DNA from: JAWRCU01 sp033542235
Lineage (GTDB): Bacteria; Pseudomonadota; Alphaproteobacteria; Rhizobiales; Rhizobiaceae
Direction: 5' to 3'
Assembly (NCBI RefSeq): GCF_033542235.1
Contig: NZ_JAWRCU010000026.1
Location: 1-61,955, forward strand
DNA length: 61,955 nt
Shown: positions 35,265 through 44,551 of the stretch, piece after piece
How the letters are laid out: each line of letters starts with the position of its first letter
How positions within the stretch are numbered: position 1 is the stretch's first letter
Notes under the pieces: generated by a model
Seen by the model: the letters and a program-made list of their open reading frames with translations, nothing else
Told to the model about the DNA's origin: nothing
The model's database searches: none
Made by a program: the position numbers and the translations under genes

Positions 35265-36325
35265 GCGCGCCCTACCCCCTCTGTCCGATGCGCCGAGATC
35301 TCGGCAGCCGACCGCTCCCCGCCCTTCGGCGAGGGGACGAGGCGGTAGCCGACCGGGAGAAGGCTCACGTCCCACCTGTTTTCGATTGCGCCCCACAGCC
35401 CGTGCGGCAGGGCCAGCGAGAAGACCAGCGCCGTGCCACCGAGGCCGATCAGGTACCAGACGCCCATCGCGCCGAACCATGTCTCGATCAGGAAGAAGAC
35501 GAGCGCCCCGAGTATAGCGCCCTCGAAGCGGCCAATCCCGCCGACCAGAACCATGAAGATCATGTAGGCGGTCCACTGCACGCTGAAATAGGCCTTCGGC
35601 TGGAACGTGATGGCTGTGCCCAGCCAGAGCGCCCCGGCAAGGCCGATGCCGAAAGCGGCGAGCACGAAGAGCAGGCGCTTGGTCGCCACGACGCGCACAC
35701 CGACGGAAGCCGCCGCCTCCTCGCTGTCGCGAATCGCCTGGATCGCCGCACCGACGCGGCTTCTGAGCAGCACGAACAGGATCGCGAAGAGTGCCGTCAT
35801 CGCGGCAAGCGCCAGCCAATAGATCGTGTCGTGCCGCACCGTGGCGCCATAAGCGTTGAGCGAGATCAGCGAAGTGCCGGTCTCGCCCTTGACGAGCCTG
35901 TCGAGGTTGACGAGCAGATGCGTAAGTTCGGCGATCACCCACATGCCGATTGCGAACTCTCCGCCGCGCAACCTGAGCATGAAGAGCGACAGGGGCAGCG
36001 AGAGCAGCGCCACGCCGATCGCAGCGACGAACATGGACAGAAACGGGTCTATCCCGGCGTCAGCGAGGCGGATTGTAAAATAGGCGCCAACGCCGAAGAA
36101 CACCTGCTGGCCGACCGAGACCAGCCCTCCGAAACCGGCGAGCGCGTTCCACATCGCTGCGAGGATGACATAGATGAACAGTGCGGTGAGCCGGTCGACC
36201 AGGCCCGGGCCGACGAAGAGCGGCGCGAAGGCAAGACAGAGGATGACGAAAGCTACGCCGGCGACGGCGGCCCGAGACGCCGGCGTCCAGCGCTCGACCT
36301 CGAGCGATGTCGGAACGGCGCTCAC
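35261..36325 (-). CDS. Branched-chain-type ABC transporter permease (LivM-like)
   Basis: A 354-residue permease of the LivM class with about ten spans. The hallmark LAGFGGLVSVGQQVFFGVGAYF lies near residue 60 and the coupling region RVGAAIQAIRDSEEAAASVGV near 200. It starts at GTG 36325, which overlaps the LivH stop (GTGA); the longer frame upstream is a shadow of LivH. A polar tail of about 45 residues follows the last span. It forms the pore with the LivH-like protein. In this setting the ligand is likely aromatic rather than an amino acid. Confidence 0.85.
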   Translation of the reverse strand: MSAVPTSLEVERWTPASRAAVAGVAFVILCLAFAPLFVGPGLVDRLTALFIYVILAAMWNALAGFGGLVSVGQQVFFGVGAYFTIRLADAGIDPFLSMFVAAIGVALLSLPLSLFMLRLRGGEFAIGMWVIAELTHLLVNLDRLVKGETGTSLISLNAYGATVRHDTIYWLALAAMTALFAILFVLLRSRVGAAIQAIRDSEEAAASVGVRVVATKRLLFVLAAFGIGLAGALWLGTAITFQPKAYFSVQWTAYMIFMVLVGGIGRFEGAILGALVFFLIETWFGAMGVWYLIGLGGTALVFSLALPHGLWGAIENRWDVSLLPVGYRLVPSPKGGERSAAEISAHRTEGVGRA

Positions 36326-37206
36326 GCGGTTCTCCCGAGCAGCGAGCGCAGCCGGCCCGCGGCCGTAAGTCGTGCGAACAGTACCAGCACGAAGGCCACA
36401 TGGCCGCCGATCAGGAAACCGAGCGGATGGAGCTTGGCGCCGAGCGTTTGCGCGAGCGCGAGCACTATGCCCCCGGCTAGCGTGCCCCAAAGCGACCCGG
36501 CGCCGCCAATGACGGCCGCTTCGAATGCGAATAGAAGCTGCGGCGCGCCTGAATAGGGATCAAAAGTTGCGCGCATGCCCAGCGCCGCGCCAGCAAGGCA
36601 CACGGTTGCCATCGCAATCGCCGTCGCCATCGCATTGATGCGCACTGCGTCGATGCCAACCAGGCCAGCCGTGTCCGGATCTTCCGACGTCGCGCGGATC
36701 GAACGGCCCATTGCCGAGTGGTTCAGGAAGAGTTGCAGTCCGCCGAGCAGCGCGACCGCAACGACAAAGATCAGCACGGCGAGCTTGCCGACATAAATGT
36801 TTCCGGGCCACTCCCAGGAATCATAGGAAAGACTGCCGATATAGGGGGCGAGCGAGCGTGTGTCGGCGCCGAACTGTTCGAACAGCAGGTTGTCGATCAC
36901 GATTGCAAGGCCGAAGGTGGTGAGGATCGGCAACAGCGCACCGCCGCGCGCGCTGCGCTCCAGCAGGTAGCGCTGCAGAACCCAGCCCAAAACCGCCATT
37001 ACCGGCAGCAGGACGGCGAGGCCGAGGAAGGGCGACAATCCAAAGCGCTCGGCGAGCAACCACAGTCCATAAGCCGAGAACACAGCCAGGCTGCCATGCG
37101 CGAGATTGATGATGCGCATCACCGAGAACATGAAGGACAGCCCGCAGGCGATCAGCGCGTAGTAGCCGCCGAGAAGCACGCCCTGGACGAGCTGGTTCAT
37201 GATCAC
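36322..37206 (-). CDS. Branched-chain-type ABC transporter permease (LivH-like)
   Basis: A 294-residue permease with the LivH pattern: GVLLGGYYALIACGLSFMFSV at the N terminus and RIINLAHGSLAVFSAY, then the coupling region MGRSIRATSEDPDTAGLVGID. GTG 37206 overlaps the LivF stop (GTGA) and is correctly spaced from GGGAG; ATG 37200 two codons later is an alternative. All junctions in this operon overlap by four bases, apart from the binding protein. Confidence 0.85.
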   Translation of the reverse strand: MIMNQLVQGVLLGGYYALIACGLSFMFSVMRIINLAHGSLAVFSAYGLWLLAERFGLSPFLGLAVLLPVMAVLGWVLQRYLLERSARGGALLPILTTFGLAIVIDNLLFEQFGADTRSLAPYIGSLSYDSWEWPGNIYVGKLAVLIFVVAVALLGGLQLFLNHSAMGRSIRATSEDPDTAGLVGIDAVRINAMATAIAMATVCLAGAALGMRATFDPYSGAPQLLFAFEAAVIGGAGSLWGTLAGGIVLALAQTLGAKLHPLGFLIGGHVAFVLVLFARLTAAGRLRSLLGRTA

Positions 37207-37934
37207 GGATGCATGCTCCCTTGCTGGCCTGCCTTGCGCAGCCCGAAGTAAGCCTGCGTGATCTCCTCCCTGGTGACCTCGTCTGTGGTCCGCTCCAGGA
37301 CGATGCGGCCTTCCAGCATGCAGACGATGCGGTCCGCTACCGCCATCGCGCGGGCGAGGTCCTGTTCGACCAGCACTACCGTCATTCCGGTATCGATCAG
37401 CTTCTGCAGCGATTGATAGACCCGTTCGACGATCAACGGCGACAGGCCGAGCGAGACCTCGTCGAGCAGGAGAAGCTCGGGATTGGTCATCAGCGCACGG
37501 CCGATGGCGGTCGCCTGCTGCTCGCCGCCGGAGAGATTGCCGGCCCGGGCCGCGCGGCGCGCTTTCAGATTCGGGAACATCTCGAACACGCGCTCGACAC
37601 TCCACTCGCCCGGCCGGCCGGCGGTCCTGCCGAGCAGCAGATTCTCTTCGACAGTCATCTGCGGGAAGAGGCGGCGCCCTTCCGGCACCAGCGCGATGCC
37701 CATCGCAACGCGCCGGTGCGAGGGCACATGGGTGATGTCCGCGTCGTCGAGCAGCACGCGCCCATTGGCCGGCGGATGTGCCCCGGCGACGGCGCGCAGC
37801 AGCGTCGTCTTGCCGGCCCCGTTCGCGCCCACCAGCGCCAATGTCTCGCCGCTGCCGACGCTGAAGGAGACGCCGCGCACCGCCTGCAGCAGCCCGTGTC
37901 GAACGTCAAGGCTCTCGACGGTGAGCGCTCTCAT
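37203..37934 (-). CDS. Branched-chain-type ABC transporter ATPase (LivF-like)
   Basis: A 243-residue ATPase: Walker A GANGAGKTT (about 36-44), the signature NLSGGEQQATAIGRAL, Walker B LLLLDEVSLGLSP and the switch VEQD. The H-loop is EQD rather than SHD, as is normal for LivF. Position three of the usual DEPT is V with S next, also a LivF feature (DEVSLGL). ATG 37934 overlaps the LivG stop. Confidence 0.87.
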   Translation of the reverse strand: MRALTVESLDVRHGLLQAVRGVSFSVGSGETLALVGANGAGKTTLLRAVAGAHPPANGRVLLDDADITHVPSHRRVAMGIALVPEGRRLFPQMTVEENLLLGRTAGRPGEWSVERVFEMFPNLKARRAARAGNLSGGEQQATAIGRALMTNPELLLLDEVSLGLSPLIVERVYQSLQKLIDTGMTVVLVEQDLARAMAVADRIVCMLEGRIVLERTTDEVTREEITQAYFGLRKAGQQGSMHP

Positions 37935-38671
37935 TTCGGGCCTCCGCCGAGATAGGCCTTGATGACCTGCGGGTCGGCCATCACCGCGCCCGGCTCGCCG
38001 TCGGCGATGATCTTTCCCCCATCCATGCAGATCAGCCGCTTCGCCACCTGCAGGAGCACGTGCACGATGTGCTCGATCCAGACGATGGCAATGCCGCGCC
38101 GCCTGAGCTCCAGGATCGTCGTCACCAGCTCCTGCGCCTCCGCGTCGGTCAGCCCGCCGCCAATCTCGTCGAGCAACAGGAGGCTCGGCCCGGTCGCCAG
38201 CGCGCGGGCAAGCTCCAGCCGCTTGCGGTCGAGCAGGCCGAGCGTCTCGGCCGGGCGATTGGCCACGCCGGACATGCCGCAGAATTCCAGCGAGGCAATG
38301 GCGTTGTCGTAGGCTTCGTCACGATCGAGCCCGCCGCCATGCGCGGCCGCAACAAAGACGTTCTCGAACGCGGTCATGCCCCCGAACGGCTTCGGTATCT
38401 GATGCGTCCTGACCAGTCCCAGCCGACAACGCCGCGCCGCCGAGAGTGAGGTGACATCTGCGCCACGGAACTCCACCCTGCCCGCGCTCGGCGCAAACGC
38501 ACCGGCAAGCACGGAAAGCAGCGTCGTCTTGCCGGCTCCATTGGGCCCGACGATGCCGACCGCCTCGTCCTCCTTCAGTGCAAGATTGACGTCATCAAGC
38601 ACCGCAAGCGCGCCGAAGCGCTTGGAAATCCCTGATGCAGCGAGGATCGCGCCGTTCGCCATTCCACTCAC
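37931..38671 (-). CDS. Branched-chain-type ABC transporter ATPase (LivG-like)
   Basis: A 246-residue ATPase: Walker A GPNGAGKTT, an insert with LVRTHQIPKPFGGMTAFENV typical for LivG, and Walker B LLLLDEIGGGLTD. The usual LSGG signature is replaced by TLGLLDRKRLELARAL, which is the accepted LivG variant. It starts at GTG 38671 with GAGG eight bases ahead; ATG 38662 is possible. It lies 18 bases after the binding-protein gene. Confidence 0.86.
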   Translation of the reverse strand: MSGMANGAILAASGISKRFGALAVLDDVNLALKEDEAVGIVGPNGAGKTTLLSVLAGAFAPSAGRVEFRGADVTSLSAARRCRLGLVRTHQIPKPFGGMTAFENVFVAAAHGGGLDRDEAYDNAIASLEFCGMSGVANRPAETLGLLDRKRLELARALATGPSLLLLDEIGGGLTDAEAQELVTTILELRRRGIAIVWIEHIVHVLLQVAKRLICMDGGKIIADGEPGAVMADPQVIKAYLGGGPK

Positions 38672-38689
38672 GCCGCGATCCTCGAAGCC

Positions 38690-40003
38690 TCACGAATTGT
38701 AGGGAACGAGCTTCGCCTCGACAGGCACATTGGTGTCGGTAGCGTGCTCCGTAACCAAATAGTCGAACTTGAACTTGCTGCCTTCCTTAGCCGGCACCCA
38801 TTGAGTGCCGATGATCGGCCCCGGCGACACGTTGGCGACCGGGCCGCTGGTGAAGTCGACCTTGCCGATCATCGTGTCGGCCTTGAGCGTCGAGATCGCC
38901 TTGGCGACGGCCTCCTTGCTTTTGGCATCGGAGCTGGCCTTGAGCGCCGCGAAGCCCGCATCGAACAGCGACATGGTCGCGCCGAGCTGTTGCGTCCACT
39001 GCTTGCCGCTTGCCGCCTCGTAGCCATCGGCAAGCTCGGTCCCCGAGACGCCGGTAAGGGGCGACTTGTAGGGGAACGCCTTGTGCCAGTAGGCAGCGCT
39101 CGCGATGTTCTTGCCGAGGTCGCCAAGCGCCTCGATGTCCGAAGGGAACAGCCCGGTTTTTGCAATCTGCGCGATCTTGATCTGCCGCGTCAGTCCCTGT
39201 TGCGCGGCCTGTCGCCAGAAGGCGGCGAAGTCCGGCGGGATCGGGAAGGAATTGAATATCTCGACGCCCTCCTGTTTGAAGAGCGCGATCTGCGAGGAAT
39301 AGTCGGCGGTGCCGGTCTCATAGGCGCCCGGATCGATAATCGTGAAGCCCTCCTTGGCGAGCAGCGGCGCAAGGTTGGCACGGATCGCATTGCCGTCGGC
39401 GTCGTTGGGATACATCACGCCGACCTTCTTGTTGGTCTCGATGAGGTTCCACTGCGAGACATAGGTCTTGAAGAACTCCCCGACTCCGAAGCCGAAATGA
39501 TAGGTCCATTTGAACGGCGACGGCGCGCCCGGCTTGGCGCCGCGACCGAAATACCAGGCTTCCCACGGCATGACCGTCGAGAGGCAGGGCACGCCCGCCG
39601 CCTCACAGGCGTCCGACACCGGATTGATGGTCTCGGGCGTGGAAACCGCGAGCATCAGGTCGATCGACTGATTGTTGATCAGGTCCTTGGCGAGCTGGCC
39701 GGCACGCGATGGATCCGACTGTGTGTCCTGGTCGAGGATCTCGACGCTGAACTTCTTGCCGCCGAGCTCGGCGCCGTCTGCGAGCGCCTTGCGCACCACT
39801 TCCAGCACATAGCCGTCAGTCTGGCCGAAACCGGCAAGCGGTCCCGTGCGCGGGCTGATGAACCCGACCTTGAGGCTGTTGGACTGCGCAAACGCCCTGC
39901 GGCCGCCGAAAGCAAGCGAGGCTCCGCCTGCCGCCGAAGCCGCGATGAAGCTACGGCGCGATAGCTGGCCCGCCCGCAGGCTGAACGATGATTTCTGCGA
40001 CAT
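38690..40003 (-). CDS. Branched-chain-type ABC transporter substrate-binding protein (Tat leader)
   Basis: A 437-residue periplasmic binding protein (Peripla_BP_6). The leader has a twin-arginine motif, LSRRSFIAASAAGGASLAF, so Tat export is likely. The mature protein begins LKVGFISPRTGPLAGFGQTDG and has the two-lobed LivK fold. It heads the five-gene importer operon. Members that sit next to aromatic catabolism genes often bind benzoate-type compounds; I infer an aromatic ligand such as a hydroxybenzoate or hydroxycinnamate here. The start ATG 40003 has AGGAGAA upstream. Confidence 0.86.
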   Translation of the reverse strand: MSQKSSFSLRAGQLSRRSFIAASAAGGASLAFGGRRAFAQSNSLKVGFISPRTGPLAGFGQTDGYVLEVVRKALADGAELGGKKFSVEILDQDTQSDPSRAGQLAKDLINNQSIDLMLAVSTPETINPVSDACEAAGVPCLSTVMPWEAWYFGRGAKPGAPSPFKWTYHFGFGVGEFFKTYVSQWNLIETNKKVGVMYPNDADGNAIRANLAPLLAKEGFTIIDPGAYETGTADYSSQIALFKQEGVEIFNSFPIPPDFAAFWRQAAQQGLTRQIKIAQIAKTGLFPSDIEALGDLGKNIASAAYWHKAFPYKSPLTGVSGTELADGYEAASGKQWTQQLGATMSLFDAGFAALKASSDAKSKEAVAKAISTLKADTMIGKVDFTSGPVANVSPGPIIGTQWVPAKEGSKFKFDYLVTEHATDTNVPVEAKLVPYNS

Positions 40004-40253
40004 GGCAGCAATTCTCCTCCCTGTTTTCCGCGAGCGATTGTCGACCCTCGACCCACCGGCGCCGCTCGGGTTCGGCGCATGAAAGCAGAACGCCCCGGCG
40101 TCGCTAACGCGAAGCAGAGGCAACTGCTGGCAAGTGCCTGATTTTCATAACTCCTTCCCCAAGCGGCGCCGATGTTCTCCCCCCGGTTTCAGCGACCCGC
40201 AGTATGGTTTAAGTCTCATGCGCATAAGGTGATGTAAAATGAAAAGAAGTGCT

Positions 40254-40281
40254 GAATTCATAATCTGCAGGATATGTATTC
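40254..40281. promoter_or_regulatory. Near-perfect 28-base palindrome upstream of the aromatic importer operon
   Basis: The arms GAATTCATA (40254-40262) and TATGTATTC (40273-40281) pair at eight of nine positions around ATCTGCAGGA. It lies about 250 bases ahead of the binding-protein start and 20 bases beyond the pobA stop. A regulator site is more likely than a terminator since no T-run follows on either strand. The rest of 40004-40300 shows nothing I recognise, and I found no PcaQ-type box in it. Confidence 0.4.
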
Positions 40282-40300
40282 AGAGCTGCGTGGGCTGAAC

Positions 40301-41479
40301 TCAGTACGGGAGCCCGACATAGTTCTCCGCAAGCGCTGTCGAGGCGGCGAGGGAGTGGACGAGATAGTCGAGCTCGGCCTCCTGGATGCGCTGGCCGAAG
40401 TCGCCGGTGTCGGGAAAGCGGTGCATGATGGTCGTCATCCACCACGAGAAGCGCACCGCCTTCCAGACGCGGGAAAGTGCCTTGGCGGAATAGGTTTCGA
40501 TTCCGGCGGTCGACTTAGCGAGGAATAATTCTCTTAGCGCTTCAAACAGATAACGCACATCGCTCGCCGCAAGGTTCAGGCCCTTCGCGCCGGTCGGCGG
40601 CACAATATGAGCGGCGTCTCCGACCAGTGCCAGCCGGCCGAAGCGCATCGGCTCGGCAACGAAGGAGCGCAGCGGCGCGAGCGATTTTTCGAAGGACGGG
40701 CCGGTCGTCACCGCCTCGGCAATCTCTCGCGGCAGTCGCCGGCGCAACTCGTCCCAGAAGCGGTCGTCGCTCCAGTCCTGGAGCTTCTCGTCGAGCGGCA
40801 CCTGCACATAGTAACGGCTGCGGTGCGGCGAGCGCATCGAGCAGAGGGCGAAACCGCTTCTATGGTTGGCATAGACCAGCTCGCGGTCGGCTGGCGGTAC
40901 TTCAGCAAGCAGGCCGAGCCAGCCGAACGGGTATTGCCGCTCGAAGGTCCTGATCGCCGCTTCCGGCACCGAGCGCCTGCTGATGCCATGATAACCGTCG
41001 CAGCCCGCGATGAAGTCGCAATCGATGCGATGTGAAGCGCCGTCCTTCTCGTAGGTTGCATACGGTGCGCCACCGTCGAAGCCGCGTGGCCTAACATCAG
41101 CCGCTTCGAACACCGTCGGCAGTCCCGCGGCCTCCCGTGCCTCCATCAGGTCACGGGTCATCTCCGTCTGGCCATAGATCGTGACGTGCTTCCCGCCGGT
41201 CAGTCCTGCAAGGTCGATGCGGTGCAGCCGGTTATCGAAGGCGAGCGAGATACCGTCGTGCCGAAGCCCGTCGGCATGCAACCGCCTGCCCACGCCCATC
41301 TCTTCAAGCAGGTCGACCGTGCCTTGTTCGAGGACCCCTGCCCTTACCCGCTCCAGCACATGCTCGCGGCTCGCGCGTTCGAGGATGACATTGTCGACGC
41401 CGATGCCGGCAAGCAGCTGTCCGAGCAGCAAGCCGGACGGTCCGGAGCCGATGATGACGACCTGCGTGCGCAAGCTCAA
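40301..41479 (-). CDS. pobA: 4-hydroxybenzoate 3-monooxygenase PobA
   Basis: A 392-residue FAD monooxygenase that hydroxylates 4-hydroxybenzoate to protocatechuate with NAD(P)H and oxygen. The FAD motif is VVIIGSGPSGLLLGQLL (7-23), the substrate region has RAGVLEQGTVDLL, the DG motif is FIAGCDGYHGISR and the GD motif is LALVGDAAHIVPPTGAKGLN. Length and motifs match PobA (about 390). It lies between pcaB (233 bases upstream, repeat element between) and the importer operon. No PobR-type regulator adjoins it. Confidence 0.93.
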   Translation of the reverse strand: MSLRTQVVIIGSGPSGLLLGQLLAGIGVDNVILERASREHVLERVRAGVLEQGTVDLLEEMGVGRRLHADGLRHDGISLAFDNRLHRIDLAGLTGGKHVTIYGQTEMTRDLMEAREAAGLPTVFEAADVRPRGFDGGAPYATYEKDGASHRIDCDFIAGCDGYHGISRRSVPEAAIRTFERQYPFGWLGLLAEVPPADRELVYANHRSGFALCSMRSPHRSRYYVQVPLDEKLQDWSDDRFWDELRRRLPREIAEAVTTGPSFEKSLAPLRSFVAEPMRFGRLALVGDAAHIVPPTGAKGLNLAASDVRYLFEALRELFLAKSTAGIETYSAKALSRVWKAVRFSWWMTTIMHRFPDTGDFGQRIQEAELDYLVHSLAASTALAENYVGLPY

Positions 41480-41525
41480 CCTCCTAATCGCGGCGACCAG
41501 ATTGCCTTGGGAAGTCTGCGCGCTT

Positions 41526-41687
41526 CACACCCCCCTCTGGCCTGCCGGCCATCTCCCCCTCAAGGGGGGAGATCGGCTGTCGTCTACGGTTTCGCCAATC
41601 TCCGAGGCTTGCGATCGGCGAAATCAAAGCGGCCGTCCAATCTCCCCCCTTGAGGGGGAGATGGCCGGCAGGCCAGAGGGGGGCGCC
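41526..41687. repeat. Palindromic intergenic repeat (family A, copy 2)
   Basis: Arms CCCCCCTCTGGCCTGCCGGC + ATCTCCCCCTCAAGGGGGGAG on the left and the inverse on the right. Here GGCC replaces the GTCC of the copies at 16427 and 55504, and the exchange is compensated in the other arm, so pairing is preserved. The centre again has TTTCGCCAATC. It separates pcaB from pobA. Confidence 0.8.
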
Positions 41688-41712
41688 TCGCTCGAGCCAA
41701 GCAAATTTGGCG

Positions 41713-42771
41713 TCATGCATTCGTCCCCATGCCCTCGATCTGCCCGGCAAGCTCGACGGCAAGTCGCAGCGCTCCCGCGGTGGCCGTCACCATCTGCGGC
41801 AAGATCAGCCATTCGAGCATCCAGGCCGCCCCGGAACGCTCGTATTCATGCACCAGCGCCTGATGCATACCGGCAAGCTGTGTCGCATTGAAACGCGCCA
41901 GCGCGACCAGCGCTTCGGCCGCGACAGGGTTCTGCTTGTGCGGCATGGCCGACGATCCGCCGCCGCCCGAGAGTGCGATATCGCTCCCCGACAGTGCCAT
42001 CAGCGCAATATCCTGCCCGATCTTGCCGAGGCTGCCTGTCGTCAGTGACAGCCAGCCCGCGAACTCGGCGATCCCGTCCCGTTGGCTGTGCCATTGCGGC
42101 GCATCGGCAAGGCCCAGCCGCGTGGCGAGCCCTGCACGAACGGCTGCCGCCTTGCCGCCGAGCTTGTCCAGAGTGCCGGCAGCGCCGCCGAGCTGCACGG
42201 CGAGCAGCCGCTCGGACCGCTCCTTCAGTCGCTCGCGGTCCCGCTCGAGCGGTTGGCGCCATGCAGCGAGGCGATCCGAGACCCGGATCGGGATCGCCGG
42301 CTGCATCCGCGTCACGCCGGTCAGCGTCCTTCCGCCGAAGCGGATATTAAGCGCCGCCAGGCGCTCGATCAGGTCGGCCAGCAGGCGGTCGAAACGATCA
42401 AGGATCGGCTTGAGCCGTAGCATGAGAGCCGTGTCGATGATGTCCTGGCTCGTCGCGCCGAAATGCACCTGTTCACGAAAGGGCTCCGCTACGCCAAGCC
42501 GTATCTGCCGAACCAGTTCCGGCACCACGACGCCATCGCGAGCCAATGCCGTCCTCAGTTTCCCCATGTCGGGCGCAAATGAATCGAGTGCCGCCTGGAT
42601 CGCCTGGGCCGCAGCCGGTTCGATCACGCCTTCGGCGGCCTCAGCTTCCGCCAATGCCCGTTCGACGGCGATCATCGCCGTAATCTCAGAGGCCACCGAG
42701 AACGCCCGTGCCGCCTCCTCATCGCCGAGCAACGACGACAGCAGCGGGTGATCGAAGGGCGAGATGGTCAT
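41713..42771 (-). CDS. pcaB: 3-carboxy-cis,cis-muconate cycloisomerase PcaB
   Basis: A 352-residue fumarase/aspartase-superfamily enzyme that cyclises 3-carboxymuconate to gamma-carboxymuconolactone. The superfamily signature GGGGSSAMPHKQNPVA (about residue 265) is intact, as are the FGATSQDIIDTAL and GRTLTGVTRMQPA regions. The length matches rhizobial PcaB, which is shorter than the 450-residue pseudomonad form. It follows pcaG after four bases. Confidence 0.92.
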   Translation of the reverse strand: MTISPFDHPLLSSLLGDEEAARAFSVASEITAMIAVERALAEAEAAEGVIEPAAAQAIQAALDSFAPDMGKLRTALARDGVVVPELVRQIRLGVAEPFREQVHFGATSQDIIDTALMLRLKPILDRFDRLLADLIERLAALNIRFGGRTLTGVTRMQPAIPIRVSDRLAAWRQPLERDRERLKERSERLLAVQLGGAAGTLDKLGGKAAAVRAGLATRLGLADAPQWHSQRDGIAEFAGWLSLTTGSLGKIGQDIALMALSGSDIALSGGGGSSAMPHKQNPVAAEALVALARFNATQLAGMHQALVHEYERSGAAWMLEWLILPQMVTATAGALRLAVELAGQIEGMGTNA

Positions 42772-42775
42772 GGCG

Positions 42776-43390
42776 TCAGCTGTCGAAGAAAACCGTTTCC
42801 CTCTCGCCCTGCAGATGGATGTCGAACTTGTAGGTGTCCGCAGCCCGCGGTGCGATCAGGGTCGGAACACGCATGCGATGCTCGATTCGTGCGAGGATTG
42901 GATCCTCGGCATTAGCCTCCTCCTCGTCGCCGAAATACATCCGCGTATGCAGGCCGAGATTGATGCCGCGCGCGACGATCCACACCGAGATGTGCGGCGC
43001 CATCAGTCGTCCGTCAGGGAATGGAACGCGGCCGGGCTTCACGGTCTCGAACACGCATTCGCCGGTTTCCATGTCGGTCGCACGGCGATTCCAGCCGAAA
43101 AAGTTCGGGTCGGCTTCGCCGCGTGTCTCGACAGGCGAAGTGAAGAAGCCGGCGGCGTCCGCCTGCCATAGTTCAATGAGAGCGTCGCGAAGCGGAGTTC
43201 CTGTCCCGTCGAGCACGCGCATGCGCACTGAGATGCGCTCGCCCTTGGTCTTCGCATTGATCATGGCGCCGCCGAGGTCGTGGTCATAGACGCCAGATAT
43301 GCCGCAGAAATTCGGCATCAGCCCGATATGTACATAGGGCCCCGCCGTCTGCGACGGGCTTTCCCTGAGACGATTGAGCGACTGCACCAT
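42776..43390 (-). CDS. pcaG: Protocatechuate 3,4-dioxygenase alpha subunit PcaG
   Basis: A 204-residue alpha subunit of the iron(III) intradiol dioxygenase. It contains the family core with TAGPYVHIGLMP, LIELWQADAAGFF and RLMAPHISVWIVARGI. The alpha chain lacks the full set of iron ligands, which PcaH supplies. The start ATG 43390 overlaps the pcaH stop by one base (TGATG), so the subunits are made in step. Confidence 0.92.
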   Translation of the reverse strand: MVQSLNRLRESPSQTAGPYVHIGLMPNFCGISGVYDHDLGGAMINAKTKGERISVRMRVLDGTGTPLRDALIELWQADAAGFFTSPVETRGEADPNFFGWNRRATDMETGECVFETVKPGRVPFPDGRLMAPHISVWIVARGINLGLHTRMYFGDEEEANAEDPILARIEHRMRVPTLIAPRAADTYKFDIHLQGERETVFFDS

Positions 43391-44145
43391 CAGTTGCCCT
43401 CCAGCCTGTTCTCGAACAGCGACGAGCGACGGCCGCGCAGCACGAGATCGAATTTGTAGGCGCGCGCATCCATCGGAACCGTTGCCTGCATGTCGAAAGC
43501 GGCGATCAGTGTCTCGATTGCGGCCCTGTCGGGGATGGTGCGCACGATCGGGCACAGCCAGATCAGCGGATCGCCCTCGAAATACATCTGCGTGATGAGC
43601 CGCTGCGCGAAGGAATGGCCGAAGACCGAGAAGTGGATGTGCGAGGGCCGCCAGTCATTGACGCCATTCGGCCAGGGATAGGGGCCCGGCTTGACGGTTC
43701 TGAACGAATAGCCGCCGTCCTCGTCCGTGATGGTGCGGCCGCACCCGCCGAAATTGGGGTCGAGCGGAGCGAGGTAGCCGTCCCTTTTGTGGCGATAGCG
43801 ACCGCCCGCATTGGCCTGCCAGAATTCGAGCAGCACGCCGGGCACGCCCTTGCCGCGCTCGTCGAGCACGCGCCCGTAGACGATGATGCGTTCGCCGATC
43901 GCGCTCTCCCCAGTCTTTGCAAAATTCAAGGTGAGGTCGTTGTCGAGTTCGCCCAGCAGGTCGTGGCCGAAGATCGGTCCGGTAAGCTCCGACAGCGTGT
44001 TGTCGAATGAAACGGGTGCCTTTTGCGGCGAGCGCAGCACCGACGTTTTGTAGGGCGGCGTGAAGGCGGGCGGATGCCACAGCCGGTCGCGCTGGAACAG
44101 CGGCCCGGTCTCGACTCGCCGGTTAGAAGGAAACTCAGCGGCCAT
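43390..44145 (-). CDS. pcaH: Protocatechuate 3,4-dioxygenase beta subunit PcaH
   Basis: The 251-residue catalytic beta subunit. It opens protocatechuate between the hydroxyls to 3-carboxy-cis,cis-muconate. The iron ligands fit Tyr in GRYRHKRDGY, Tyr in GPYPWPNG, and the two His in RPSHIHFSVFG; LEFWQANAGGRY is the intradiol signature. Its start overlaps the pcaC stop by 11 bases. Confidence 0.93.
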   Translation of the reverse strand: MAAEFPSNRRVETGPLFQRDRLWHPPAFTPPYKTSVLRSPQKAPVSFDNTLSELTGPIFGHDLLGELDNDLTLNFAKTGESAIGERIIVYGRVLDERGKGVPGVLLEFWQANAGGRYRHKRDGYLAPLDPNFGGCGRTITDEDGGYSFRTVKPGPYPWPNGVNDWRPSHIHFSVFGHSFAQRLITQMYFEGDPLIWLCPIVRTIPDRAAIETLIAAFDMQATVPMDARAYKFDLVLRGRRSSLFENRLEGN

Positions 44146-44551
44146 CGCTGCCTGTCGATTCTGTGTCCATCTCGGCCAGCACCTCCTTGGCTATCCGGAT
44201 CGCGCGGTTGGCCGCCGGCACGCCCGCATAGATCGCCACATGCAGGAACGCTTCGCAAATGTCTTCACGCGTAGCGCCCGTATTGGCGGTCGCGCGCACA
44301 TGCATTGCGACCTCTTCATCATGACCAAGCGCGGCGAGCAGCGCCAGCGTCACGATCGAACGCTCGCGCTTCGACCAGTTCGGCCGCGCCCATACCGTGC
44401 CCCATGCCCCCTCGGTGATGAGCTGCTGGAACGGCCGGTCGAAATCGGTCGAGGCAAGCTCCGCACGATCGACATGGGAATCGCCGAGCACCGAACGTCT
44501 GACGGCGAGTCCCAGCTGGTATTTGTTCGCACCCGGCGACTGATCATGCAT
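44135..44551 (-). CDS. pcaC: 4-carboxymuconolactone decarboxylase PcaC
   Basis: A 138-residue carboxymuconolactone decarboxylase (AhpD-like helical fold). It has the GAWGTVWARPNWSKRERSIV region and the conserved H in GHDEEVAMHVRATANTGATREDI. It makes 3-oxoadipate enol-lactone. It is the first gene of the pcaCHGB unit; rhizobial operons usually begin pcaD-pcaC, but pcaD, the enol-lactonase for its product, is missing here. The start ATG 44551 has GGAG nine bases upstream. Confidence 0.9.
   Translation of the reverse strand: MHDQSPGANKYQLGLAVRRSVLGDSHVDRAELASTDFDRPFQQLITEGAWGTVWARPNWSKRERSIVTLALLAALGHDEEVAMHVRATANTGATREDICEAFLHVAIYAGVPAANRAIRIAKEVLAEMDTESTGSDGR

Noticed and set aside
40004..40300. 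PcaQ box upstream of the aromatic importer
   Set aside because: The only partial matches (GGTTTAAG, ATAACTCC) lack the paired half-site.
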